NCBI GenBank assembly: GCA_024138025.1
Contig: JAMXBD010000583.1
Coordinates: 372,001 to 436,000 of the forward strand
Reading direction: 5' to 3'
Length of the DNA: 64,000 bases
Source of the DNA: Combretum micranthum
Lineage: Eukaryota; Streptophyta; Magnoliopsida; Myrtales; Combretaceae
The notes under the pieces are model-generated. The model saw only the letters and a program-made list of their open reading frames with translations, ran no database searches and had not been told where the DNA came from. Below, piece after piece: positions 12,607 to 24,074 of this stretch. The position numbers and the translations under genes were made by a program. Positions within the stretch are counted from its first letter, which is position 1, and the number at the start of each line of letters is the position of its first letter.

Positions 12607-13119
12607 CCTTGTTTGTTCACGTGTATGTTACATATCATTTGTTTGCTTAAATAACTTGTTTGAGTTTCATTTCAATTAATCATTTATGGAAATAGTTCTC
12701 ACTAATCCTATTAGCTTATACCCCTATAGATATCTTTTGCAGTTCACCTATTTGTGGTTGAAGCCACGTGGACCCTGCAGCCAGGTATTTTCCTTTTGGT
12801 TAAGGAATTTTCAGATGAAGTTTAGTGTTAGATAAGATGTAGAAATATTCTTATAATAGATTTGTGGCTGGGGGAATGCCCCTAAGTTTTGTAAGATCAT
12901 TGTTATGAACAAATGAATATTATGAATCCTCTTTTCTTAATTTGTTATCATATCTTCTTGAGCTTCATAATTCCATGTATGGTCCTCTAAATTTGTGAGA
13001 GCATGCCTTTCACTTAATATCAAAGCTTCTGGGAATGGCTAAGGTTGTCATACTAAAGCTTTAATGCTGAGTGTGGCAGACTGTTACGTTTAGGGTACCC
13101 CTTGGGGCGTGACACTTTA

Positions 13120-13581
13120 TTATCTTTTTTTTTAGTCTTTATTGTCATTAATTAGGTCTTTTGGAGAACTATTATAAATACCCCCTTTGTATTGAGACTC
13201 ATCAGCTTTTGGTCATTTGATTTTATATTATTGAGAGATTTTCACTTGTTTACTCTTATCAATCTATTGCTTAGATTGTGGCGAGTTTCTGATCTTATCA
13301 ATCTTTTAGATTGTGGTGATCAAACCGATCTTATCAATCCCTTACAGATTGTGGTGATCAAACCACTTTTTCTTGTTATGTATAATATCAACGAAAGTGA
13401 GTGTATTTCGAGTTGATTTGGTGCGTCATATCCTTATCAATGTTGATCATATCCATTTTATTTCCTTGCAATCAAAATACGAAAACACATAAAACACCAT
13501 TTTTATTTTGTTTGAGCATTTCAAATTGAAATTTGCTCATGCCTATTTGATATCATTGTGCCTAAGGTTTTAGGCACATCA
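13120..13581 (+). mobile_element. Element A 3' LTR, second part
   Basis: Contains TATAAATA at 13173-13180, the AATCT/AGATT tandem repeat at 13251-13365, and the TGTGCC..GGCACA dyad just before the ATCA end. The TSD GGATT follows at 13582-13586. Confidence 0.8.
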
Positions 13582-13824
13582 GGATTGATCATTCATATCC
13601 TTTAATTTTTCATATTTTTCATAAATCATAACAAAAAACATATTATAAAGTCTAGATCGCAATATAACATTAGATCCAAAATACATTTGGATTCTCTAAT
13701 CTATATCATCTTTGTGTTAAAGCTTGAGGCTATGGATTATGGTCTAAGGCTTTGGTAGTGGATTTCTTAGTTAGTAAGCTTCATTATTTTGATTGCTTAT
13801 GTTACAAGTTTGATTCTTTTGAAG

Positions 13825-14787
13825 ATGTTCAGAAAATCTAATAACACGAATGGAGATGGTAAGGCCCTTAAGGTTAAGAACACTATTAATATGGGAGAGT
13901 TTATGGATTTCACAAAGGATATGATGCAGGAAATGCAAAAAATGATACATCAACAAAGCAAAACCCTATGGAATATTTAGCAAATTGTTAGGGTAAACCC
14001 TTAAACTCACGAAACACATGAACATGAAGCTATTGATGAATTAGAAAACAATTTGGGAGTTCAATTACCCCATAGAGGACATGGTAGGTGATGGTTGTGG
14101 TAGAGTTAGTGATAGAGGTAGAGGGAATGTGCGCCAACCAGTGCATGGTCATTGAGTTAAAGATTATGAAGATGATTTTGATGATCACCAAGATGGGTGT
14201 AGACCTAGAGGATTGTGCGGTATTGAGACCATAAAACTAAAAGTACAGTCTTTTGATGATACTAAAGGAGTGAATAAATATTTTGATTGGGAGGATCAAA
14301 TTAAGAAGCTTTTTTATTATCATGATTATGATGATGTGTAGCGGGTGAAACTTACTGTTATTGAATTGAAAGGTTATGCATCACATTGGTGGAAGAATGT
14401 ATTGGCTGAAGGAGAAATGGAGAACATGACATTACTACATAGGTTGAGATCTGTGAATTGTTGTAGCAAAGTTTTGTTCCTTATTATTCTAGCCAAGAAT
14501 TATTGATACAGATGCATACTTTGAAATAACAGAGTAAAAGTGTGGCTGAGTACGTTCAACAATTTGAGATCCTTAGTGTGCGTAGTCAAATTATAGAAAC
14601 TCCAAATCAATCTATTGCAAGGTTTATGACGGGGTTAAAGTCTAAAATTTCTTATATTGTTGAAATTGAAAGGATTGATACATTAGAGGATGCGATGTTG
14701 ATGGCAAAAAAGGTTAAAAGGCAACGCAAATCTCTCAAACCTTTAGGTAACTCTTCTAAATATGAAACTTGTAAAAGGTCTTATTAG
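13825..14787 (+). pseudogene. Degenerate gag of element D
   Basis: Segments recognisable as a Ty3/gypsy gag domain include VQSFDDTKGVNKYFDWE near 14240-14290, ELKGYASHWWKN near 14365, and AEYVQQFEILSVRSQI..IARFMTGLKSKI at 14545-14670. A basic tail RQRKSLK (about 14730) leads to a zinc-knuckle region downstream. A stop follows CKRSY. Several in-frame stops upstream show it is not functional. The start is uncertain; ATG 13825 precedes RKSNNTNGDGK, which may be the N-terminus. Confidence 0.7.
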
Positions 14788-14934
14788 TATGATGATAAAA
14801 AGAAAAGTGTTAATAATTTTAAGAATGATGAGAAGCGTGAGTCCAATTCTGAAAAGCCAAACGAAGAGAATGGGAAGTTAGTTTCTAAACTGAGTGATTC
14901 TAGTGGTGTTAGAAAGAAGACTGCGGATATTAAA

Positions 14935-14985
14935 TGTTTTAAATGCTTAAGTTATGATCATATGGTTACCAAATATCTAAATAAA
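14935..14985 (+). pseudogene. Decayed zinc knuckle of element D
   Basis: CFKCLSYDHMVTKY has the spacing of a retroviral CCHC knuckle (Cys, Cys, His), but the final Cys is Tyr. This part of Gag would have bound the element RNA. Confidence 0.6.
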
Positions 14986-15159
14986 CATGTTGTTAATACT
15001 CGTGGAGGTTCTTTGGAGAGTGATGGCAAAGGGGAAAAGGAGTTTTTATTTTGATTCCGATAAAAGTGATGATGAGGAAGTGCCAGTTGAGTAAGTAGTT
15101 AGGGCTATTATACCTTTGAATGGTGTAATGAGGAGGAGCTTGAGTATAACATCAGCCGT

Positions 15160-15478
15160 TGATCAAGAGCAAAGGGAGAACAAATTCCATATTAAATTCC
15201 TAGTGAATGGGGCAGTGTATGTGGCCATCATTAATTCCTAGAGTAGCACCAATGTAATGGCAACAACACTTGTAAAGAAGTTACAACTTCCGACTACACC
15301 TTACCCACAACCATACCATTTATGTTGGCTCAATGAAAAGGGTTATGTTCATGTCACTAAACAAGTATTGATTCCCATCTCTTTGCCTAACCATTATACT
15401 AATGAGGTCCTTTGTGATGTAGTGCCTATGAATGCATCTCATATCCTATTGGGATGTCCATGGTTATTTGATCAATGA
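15160..15478 (+). pseudogene. Decayed aspartic protease region of element D
   Basis: The active-site region reads VAIINS followed by a stop (about 15222-15243), so the catalytic Asp appears as Asn. Downstream, 15257-15478 keeps the C-terminal protease features NVMATTLVKKLQLP and LLGCPWLFDQ. The protease would cut the Gag-Pol polyprotein. This copy is inactive. Confidence 0.65.
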
Positions 15479-15699
15479 ACCATAATGGCAGGGACAATAT
15501 TTATTTATGTTTTATTCAATGAGAAGAGAATTAAGTTGTTTCCTATGAGTCCCAAAGCGATGAGGCAAACGCGTAGAGAATTGAATCCCCTTAAGTAGAA
15601 GTCGTTATCATTGACTCAAAGAGCGGTTAAGAAGAAATTAGCCAATGGGAAATCGCTGTATTTGTTGCATGTGAGGCAAGCTTTAAGGGTGGAGAGTGA

Positions 15700-16396
15700 T
15701 TTATCTATTCCAAATGGAGTTTGGTATTTATTGGATCAATTTGTTGATGTTTTTCCAAAAGAGCTCCCTAAAGGCTTACCTCCTTTAAGAGGAATCGAGC
15801 ATAAATTGACTTGGTACCTAGAGTTACATTACCTAATAGACCAATTTATCGAATGAATCTCTAAGAGATAATGAGTTGAGAAAATAAGTGAATAAAATGC
15901 TAGAGAAAAGATTTATTCATGAAAGCATGAGTCCATGTTCAATACCAGTTTTATTGGTACCGAAGAAAGATGGTAGTTGGTGGATATGTGTGGATAACAG
16001 AGCTATAAATCACACTACTATAAAATATAGATATCATATACCATGCTTTGATGATATGTTGGATGAATTGTATTATTTTCCAAGATTGATTTGAAGAGTG
16101 GTTATCAAAAAATAAGAATGGAGGCTGGAGATGAGTGGAAAACGACTTTCAAGACCAAGCATAGCCTATATAAGTGGAAAGTGATGCCTTTTGGCTTGTC
16201 TAATGCTCCTAGTACTTTCATAAGATTGATAAACTATGTATTAAGAGATTTCTTGGGGAAGTTTGTGGTGGTTTATTTTGATGACATTTTGGTTTATAGT
16301 TTGGATTTAGAAAGTCATATTATGCATTTGATTTTGGTTTTTATGGTGTAGAGGAAGAACTTGTATGCAAATTTGAAAAAGTGTGTTTTTTGTTAA
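15700..16396 (+). pseudogene. Reverse transcriptase, N-terminal half, of element D
   Basis: The linker ELPKGLPPLRGIEHKL near 15765 leads into [22 protein letters not shown] (near 15945) and [14 protein letters not shown] (near 16180) are core RT motifs, and the catalytic motif appears as YFDD at 16274-16285. There are stops near 15854 and 16093. The frame ends at 16396, where solo LTR C is inserted directly after KCVFC. The RT would copy element RNA to DNA inside the particle. Confidence 0.8.
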
Positions 16397-19300
16397 TGTA
16401 ACGCCCTAAAACTTAATTAAGGCGTGTACTACCACGTATAATACCTAATGTATTACATGCTCAGGCTTCCTTAAATGAATGTGTTTATGTTGGACATTGC
16501 CAACCAATTTTAATTCTTAAAATCATATGATTACATTATGAAAATAACTGGATTTGATTAATGATAAAACTAAAATTTTCCAAATAAACATTCACACTAG
16601 GTATATCAATAGAGAATACCTATTCAAGATGATAAACAAAGCTTTAAAAGCTTATTGCAAAACATAGGCTCTACCAAGCCTTTAAAGAAAAACAAGTTAT
16701 AAAAGATGAATCCAGTTCTTTAAACAAAATAAAATAAATTACAATAATCCAACGGTCCTAACTCATTTCATCCTTCCTTTCATATCTCCAGGATTGCCCA
16801 TACTCAAGTCAAACATCGCCATCATCTAATCCATCATTGTCATCAACAACTCATCATCATTAACATCGAAAATACCATCATCATCATCACTATAGTACTT
16901 GGAAAAAGACAACAACAACAATAATAAGCCGAAGCCTAGTATGCAGTAACACGATCACATACGATATGATACATGAACTTAACTAATTGCAATGCAGCAA
17001 CAATGATTTATTATCTTTAAATTAAATTAAACAAATCAATGTTGGAGCACTTACCCTCCAAAACAATCTTTAGGAATCTAGGAGTCCTAAGTAACAGCAG
17101 CTGCTCAGAGGGTTGATATAGGCAGCGGATACCTATATCTCCTACATAACATTACAAGAAAATGGCATCATCAAGGGTTCATAGCTGTTACTCGCTCTTT
17201 ACTTACAACACAGTCTGTAACATAATTTTAGTTCATTTGTTCCCACAAACGTAAGCTAAATCATGGTACCTCCCCCTAAGCTTGAGTAAACACCACATCG
17301 ACACCGCTTACCCCATTTGCTACCCACTGAGCCACTTATGAATGTCATTGTATCATGACGAAGGTAACCTAAGCACCTAAACTACTATGCCCTCTTAGGA
17401 TAGGGTTGCTGCTCTTCGGACCAAATTCAACGACAGCATAAGCAACACTCAATTACAAAGGTTATCTTTAAGTTTTAGTTCATTAGAGATGCCTATTCTA
17501 ACAAACAACAAGCACGTCACTACATACCTAATGGTTCGAAATCCAAATGAAGTCAGAAGGTAAATTGGAAGCTAATTTAGAAGATAGATCGAAGACAAAC
17601 ATCAATTTAAGAAAATTAAACTATATAAGAAATCCAATTATTTAAACTTATATCAAATGTCATTTTAAACACTCATTTTAAGATCCTATTTGATTAGACA
17701 CTAAGTAGGAACTTCGCCATGGCTTTGAAAATTGCTTTGCCAAGATACAGACAGCTCTCCATTGTCTATCAAATTATTTCTTTTCTCTTTGTTTATGGTC
17801 ATTTATTACAAAAGTATCATCACATCATTCATATTTAAAAATACTCATTTTCAAAGAAAACACACATTTGAAACAACATATTCCCCATACAATCCTTGCT
17901 TTATCTTAACATATTATGCTAAGCTAATTCCAAGTTAAACCTATTTTATCTTAATCTTAACCAAGTTGATTAAACTTAATCAATATAATTCATTTTAACT
18001 CATTCAATTCCATTTAGTCGAGTTAAACTTAGGTTTATTAGCTAAGTTCATTTTATACTTAACTATATACACTAAACTAGTAAACATAAGTTTTCAACTT
18101 TGTTTGGATATGTAGCACTTGGAAACAAACGAATTTTAGGCCTTGATGCTTTTAGAATTTCTAAAAACTTAAAACATAAAAACTGCAGAGCCCTTTTTAA
18201 GCTTTCCATACCATTTTAAATCACCTTAATCCGAGTCCAAATGAAAAATTCATGATTATACAAAACAGTGTCGCACTAGAAAATTTGATTCGAGGAGATA
18301 ACCCTCTCTGTCACAGCTGTGATCTGGGCCGTACGCTTCAAAAATTCATGTTCCGAGGAGATCATGGTGCGTATTACGCCTGTGATGAATAGGGTATCCT
18401 AGCTACATGTTTTCTTTGTCCTTTTACCCTACTTAAACTTCTTGTTCACCATACCCTTCAATAAAATCATCCTAATAGTAGCACATAAAATCAAAATTAC
18501 AACTCACAACCTTTCTAAACATATTTTTGTCATCATATATCATTAAACCCACTTTATCAAACCCTTCTCCATTCATACATAACCACATATCTATTATTTA
18601 TCAATGTTATCACAAACCCAACTTGTATCTAACATCAATGCATCATATATATACATATATATGTAAAAAACAACTAAGCAAGGGAAAAAGCAAAACTTAT
18701 CTTTGTAGACAACTCAAACTATTGGATTCTCTTCCTTATTCTTCTTTCCAAATTGATAGAGCTACTTCCAGCTTGCTCTTCATCTTTGATTTTATTTCTT
18801 AACTTTGATTTCTTCTTAAATCTTTTTAGAACTGAGATTTTAAGTTGATTTGAGGAATAAGAAGAGAAGGAGAAAGGGAAGGAAAGAGAAACAAAAGAGA
18901 AAGAAAATGAAAGGGAAAAGAAAGGAAAAAGGGCAGCTGGGAAAGAAAAAGAGAATAAGAGATAAGAGGATAATGGTAAAAGATTTTTTTACGTAAAGAC
19001 TATGAGTTTAAAACCTATCAGATAAATATCTTTAGTTCTGAAAGTATTTAAAAGATAATTTTAGAATCTTTAAGTTAGAAATTAAGAACTTAAAATAAAA
19101 ACTTAATTTATGAATTTTATTTAGATCAAATTGATATTCAACTTAGTTTAAGTTAAGAACTGATATTTTTGAGCAAGCAAATGAACTCAAAACTTATGAG
19201 CATTAAAGATATGAACTTTTAGGCTAAATCTTAGGGATTTAGGAATCCACTAAATATTTAAACAACATGTTTAGGGGTTTAGGAATTCAAAATCTCAAAC

Positions 19301-19423
19301 TTAAACTTAATATATTATAAATCTAATTATATTGACTTGTCTATTTACATCCTATAATTCATTTGATTTATTTAATCTATCTAAACTCAATTTCTAATTT
19401 AGGTGAAGGTTTGGGATATTTCA
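16397..19423 (-). mobile_element. LTR-C: minus-strand solo LTR splitting element D pol
   Basis: The plus strand reads TGTAACGCCC at the left end and GATATTTCA at the right. The flanks GTTAA (16392-16396) and ATTAA (19424-19428) match at 4 of 5 bases, consistent with an aged TSD. Reading frames on either side fit together as one RT/RNase H. Minus orientation is inferred because the left end, reverse-complemented, gives GGGCGTTACA preceded by a GTGGTAGTACAC context, like the ends of the plus-strand giant LTRs. A GATATAGG..CCTATAT dyad is at 17116-17138. CAT/ATC trinucleotide runs lie near 16820-16890. Confidence 0.8.
17116..17138 (-). other. Possible HP2 homologue in LTR-C
   Basis: A perfect 7-bp dyad, ATATAGG/CCTATAT, encloses CAGCGGATA (minus strand TATCCGCTG). 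The loop only partly resembles the TTCCGGA loop of other copies. No clear HP1 is adjacent. Confidence 0.4.
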
Positions 19424-19428
19424 ATTAA

Positions 19429-20281
19429 CATGAGGTGATATTCTTGGGATATGTTGTATCTAGAGAGGGCCTTCATGTTAATGATGAGAAGCTTAAAACT
19501 ATCACTGAATGGCCTTTCCCACTGATGTATTTGAGGTTTGTAACTTTCACAGACTTGCTTCTTTTTACCAGAGGTTCATTAAATATTTTAATACCATAGT
19601 AACACCATTGACAGAGCTGACAAAGAAAGGGATTCCTTTTACATGGAGTCAAGCGGCTAATTAAAGTTTTGAGTTGATCAAGAAAAGCTTACTTGAACAC
19701 CTTTGTTAATGCCACCAAATTTTAACAAAGTTTTTTAGCTCGAATATGATGTCTCTAATGTTGAAGTTAGTGTGGTTCTTATGCAAGAGAGGCATATTAT
19801 CACCAATTTTAGAGAGAAGTTACATGGAGTAGCCTTGAATTATCCCATCTATGACAAAGAGTCGTATTCTCTGAGCTAAGCTATTGTGGTATAGAAACAC
19901 TATCTTTTACCTAAAAAGTTCATTATATTTTTTTATCATAAATCTTTGAAATATTTGAGAGGTTAAAGTAAATTATCTAAGAGACATGCGAGATGAGTTA
20001 AGTTGTTGGTGACATTTAAATACACTATTGAGTATAAGAAAGGCAACATTAATGTAGTGGTTGGTGCATTGTCTAAAAGACATGTGTTGTTGAGTTCTTT
20101 ACAAGCTAAATTGCTGGGATTTGAACATATTATGGGACAATATTCTAAGGATAGGGTGTTTGCATCTATGGTAGTAGCTTGCAGTGAAGGGAGAACAATG
20201 GATGGATATCACATGGTCGATGGTTAATTGTTTCGAAAAGGGAAGTTATGTATTCCACATAGTTCTATGTGAGAGATGCTT
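19429..20281 (+). pseudogene. RT end and RNase H remnant of element D
   Basis: VIFLGYVVSREGLHVNDEK (about 19436-19495) continues the RT interrupted at 16396. Later pieces match RNase H landmarks: HKSLKYLRG near 19940 and NVVVGALSKRH near 20050, where functional copies usually have ADALSR. DGELFRKGKLCIPHSS near 20217-20265 looks like the RNase H-integrase linker. Many stops. The sequence breaks at 20281 before any integrase zinc finger. Confidence 0.7.
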
Positions 20282-20820
20282 TGAAACGACCCAACCCTTG
20301 TGGTGCTTAAGAGCAAGGTTTGTTTTGCCACACACATTGCCTCTAAGCGACATGTGCAAGGCTTCCGTTAGCTAGATAGTTTACTAATCAAGTTTTAGTT
20401 GTAAAACCTTATTCAATTTGAAGAGACTTGGCAGAATGCCATTTATAAATTCATCTTACCTGAGGTTGAAAAGAAAACATTATATCTCAAACTATTTGAA
20501 ATATCAAGAAAACATTTCTTAAACATCATAGCCCACTAGAGCAAAATACAAGTTGGGAAGCTAAGCTCAACTTGGTTACAAGGTTTCGCACTTAGCCCAT
20601 AGATAGTAAAATAGTTTAAAGTTTACAATTATCCATTGAAAATTAGAAACATAAACATTCAAATAGTTTCCTCAGAGTTCCATATGACCTTTTACTCATC
20701 TGGATCACTCTCTAAACTAATTGGTCCCAAAACCCATGGAGTTATAGTTAAGGTCCACAAAGTAATCACTCTCGATACTTGAAATAGTGAAAAGTGAGCG
20801 GTGAAACCCAATACATTGTA
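20282..20820 (-). mobile_element. LTR-K: fragment of a minus-strand LTR inserted in element D
   Basis: Starts TGAAACGACCC exactly where D pol breaks. Its first 100 bp share short motifs with the left end of LTR-C (CATG-GC(A)AGGCTTCC). No end or TSD partner is visible, because LTR-M and G follow. Orientation is inferred from that resemblance. Confidence 0.45.
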
Positions 20821-22904
20821 TGTAAACCCTTAAAATTTTCATAATTTTTAGAAAATAATCATAGAAGTCAAAAACTAAAAACCGAAACCGTGAAAATCAA
20901 CCCAAGTTAAAACGAAAATCATAAATAAGGACAAACACAAGAATTCTTAATCTTGAGAAAAAGAGAACCCTCAAAAGAAAATAGAAAATCCAACTATCGG
21001 TTGATTCAACATCCGTACACCAATCAAATCATCTATCCGATTCCTAACATGCAAATCAATATGATATATCCAAATAACACTCGACAACGAAATACTAAGA
21101 CTTTAATTCTCATTAAAAGTCAAACTAAGTCAACCTATAACCCTAGACTCGTTTAAACGATCCCGAGAACTAAAAAATATTAAATAATCATAAATAAAAT
21201 GAAATAAACCATAGATGTTGAATTAAAAATATAATATAGACAAAACCCCAAAGTTTTATAATCATACGAACAAAATCAATAAGCCAGAAGTCAAACTGGA
21301 ACCGTAAAAGTCAATAAAGCTTACAATAAACCTTGATTTTAAGATTCGGCGATCCCGTGCTCTTAAAACCTAACCAACGGAGCGAAAATAATTGTTGATA
21401 ATAGTTCGTAATAATATAGGGAAGCTTAAAAATATCAGATTCGAGAATTTATAGTATCCTTCGGATCCGAAAGGGATCATGTAAACCCCTAAAATTTCAT
21501 TTAATTTTAAGTTTGATCTTAGAATTAAAAGTCAACCGAAACCCTAAAGGTCAACAAAGACTAGTACAGACTCTAGAATTTAGTTCTTGCATTGCCGTAT
21601 TCTTTAGCCCTAGAAAACTAAGTTAAGTGAATTAGTGATAATAGTTTGTAATATCTTAAGAAAATATAAAAATATCATATTCACGAATTTGAGTGTCCTT
21701 CGGACTCAAACGAGATCAGTTCTCGAAAAGCGTGTCTCGGAGCGTGGAATAATAAAAATATTCTGATAACACCGTTAGGACCGATTTAATACAAGGATTT
21801 CAAAAATATCAGTTTCGTAATTTTTCGGTAACTAAAAATAATAGATATCGTATTTATACGCATATTTTTTTTACTACTGGTATTTTACTAGTCACATCTA
21901 CCTTATATTACTCTATTCATTACTATTCTACACTATTCTTTTATCTCTACTTTTTCTAACTCCTACTTTTATCTTTACTTTTTATCTTTTCCATAACTTT
22001 ATATCATATCTTTCTTACATATTATTACTTTTAATACATAAAATTAAAAAAAAAAAACAAATCTCTCTCCCTCTCCACTAAGCATGGCCAACACCCCCCA
22101 CCCCCTACTCCTCCTCTTTTTTTTTTTTTTTCAATTTTTTTAATTAAATCACTCAAAATTCACTCACACTACTTTAGGTAAGAATTTTCTTAAAATCTTT
22201 CTTACCATGTCATGTAACTTTACATGACCATAGTGTGAGTTTCCTAAACTTAATGTTATGGAAGCTACACTATGTTCATGTATTGTTCTTGTTCATGAAT
22301 ATGTATTCATATATTTTTATGTTGTCATTTTAGTTTTGCTCATATTATTATTGATTTTATGTTAACCTCTTTGTCACGCCTTGAAGGGTATCCTAAACAT
22401 GGTAGTCCACCGTACACAATATTAAAGCCTAGGAATGACCGCCTTAGTCATGCGAAGGCTTCCATACTATGTACAAGGCATCTAACACATAGAGGGGACA
22501 CATTAGAGAGATACATTTTATATTGATACAACTTGAGTAATAATGTAAAGGAAATACAATTCACTATACTTCAAATACAACATACTATAATTCAAATACA
22601 AATCACTATACTTTTAATACAATTTCATCAAAAGATTTCACTACATAAAACTATTACAAGGCAAACCATAAAACCTAGCTACTAACTTCAAACATTATTA
22701 TATCTTACCGGAATCTCGAAGTCATTCTCGGCTCCAACCATCTCGATCCTCACTTAGCATTCTTGAGATAACTTGTTCATTTAAACATCTATTGGGGTAT
22801 AAGCTACACTAGCTTAGTGAGAGTTCCCTTAATTTCGTACCATGACAAGCAAGTTATAATTCATCCATATGCTATGCATGAACAAACACATGAGCAAAAA
22901 ATAT

Positions 22905-22953
22905 ATAAGACCATCCGGAAATCTTATGTTGAATGGATTTACACCCTCCATTC
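22905..22953 (-). other. HP1/HP2 hairpin pair, copy in LTR-E
   Basis: Plus-strand coordinates: ATAAGA (22905-22910) and TCTTAT (22922-22927) enclose CCATCCGGAAA. GAATGGA (22931-22937) and TCCATTC (22947-22953) enclose TTTACACCC. Read on the minus strand, the HP1 loop is GGGTGTAAA and the HP2 loop holds TTTCCGGAT, as in other copies, but the HP2 stem is different. Confidence 0.75.
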
Positions 22954-24074
22954 GGGGTTAAGTGTTTTAGGCCCATACGACCATCATTTAAATACTTCTC
23001 ACTTCTTATTATGGTTGATACGGGTGTCTATCCACTACTTTTAAATTTTTACTGTGGTTTATAAAGGTGCCCACACACGCACATTTTCAATTCCAGCCTA
23101 TACGCCAACAATCGAGTTTACAGGCCCCTCGTTGCCCAAATTATTATGCAATTTGACTCACTACGTGATATGCATGTATAATTTACTCATATAATCGTGG
23201 CATATTAATTATGTAGGTTAAGAGCGATCATAGAGAATTTCAGACTATTCAAGTCTATGCTAACTCATACAATGATTTTACAACAAGTCTAGCCTCGATA
23301 TACTTATCATTCATTCAACCAAGTTTATACCACAACTCATCACAATTTTATCTTTTCCTAATTCTAGTGCAACTAGCTATAAGCACAAGCAAGGTAACAA
23401 AATAAGAGGAAAACTCACTCGGCCACTAGATCACCGGTCTTTAGTAAAAGTAATCCAGTGGTAGGGAATCGTCGATTTCGGGATCACCTAAAAAAAGAAA
23501 TACTCTAATAAGTATTTCAACTCAAACTAATCCAAACGATTTTATACAAACTATCAAATTCGTAATTCTCGTCCTAAGTAGGAATTCCAACTTAAAACGG
23601 CCATAACTTGGTCATTTTAACTCGGAATTTCGCAAATTATATATCGATTTCTATCTACTATGAAAGATCTACCTAATTCTAATATTATTCCAAGTTTTGA
23701 AAATATTTAGGCCACGAAACAGAGGGATCAGATCTGATCAGAAATAGTTTCCAATTCCGAAAAATAGTTTTATAAATGTTTGTAACGTTCCTACTATATA
23801 GATTAACTATACATGCAATATTGATGATTTCCTATCATGAATGGCATGTTATGAGCTTGATGTATGCATGCTTTTGACAATATTTACTAAAACGAATTTT
23901 TTTTTAGAAACTTTTTATTTGTAAGACTCCATGACTATTTACTTTTAAGAAAACTAGTTTCTTAACTTTGATAATTTCCATTTGTTTTGGATTTATTTCT
24001 TAAGAAAATATAATTATCTTTGTTAAAATTGAGTCTTCATTATAGCTATTACTTATGGCATTTATTTCTATATA

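Larger units (their letters stand above)
9644..13114 (+). mobile_element. LTR-B2: solo giant LTR inside element A 3' LTR
   Basis: Starts TGTAAACCCCC and ends CTTGGGGCGTGACA. The TSD CTTTA is at 9639-9643 and 13115-13119. At 3471 bp it has no internal coding region or PBS. Landmarks: TATAAATA (10353-10360), TTTAG|GTAAAC near 10543, hairpins at 10854-10872 and 10914-10937, a 51-bp dyad block at 11827-11876, ACTAG|GTGAT near 11972, a repeat cassette at 12371-12505 and HP1/HP2 at 12557-12606. Confidence 0.9.
2886..13581 (+). mobile_element. Element A: non-autonomous Ty3/gypsy-like LTR element with gag remnant only
   Basis: The two LTRs begin TGAT..GGGGA(C/T)CAAATTCCC (2886 and 9397); the 3' LTR ends ATCA at 13581. 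The TSD GGATT is at 2881-2885 and 13582-13586. The internal part, about 1.6 kb (7810-9396), has a PBS-like site and a broken gag but no protease, RT or integrase. Each LTR is interrupted by a separate solo LTR (B1, B2), which explains the 10.7 kb span. It is probably a deletion derivative that depended on proteins from another element. Confidence 0.8.
13587..20281 (+). mobile_element. Element D: old, degenerate Ty3/gypsy element (visible part)
   Basis: Carries gag, protease, RT and RNase H pieces in the order expected of Ty3/gypsy, all with stops and frameshifts. It is split by solo LTR C and ends abruptly at 20281, where an LTR-like TGAAACGACCC sequence starts. Integrase and the 3' LTR are not seen in the window. 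The RT differs clearly from that of N, so D is a second lineage. It is the outermost and probably oldest layer of the nest. Confidence 0.7.

Noticed and set aside
16800..16900. CAT/ATC-rich stretch as a possible CRISPR-like or coding repeat
   Set aside because: It is a simple imperfect trinucleotide repeat without spacers or a supported frame.
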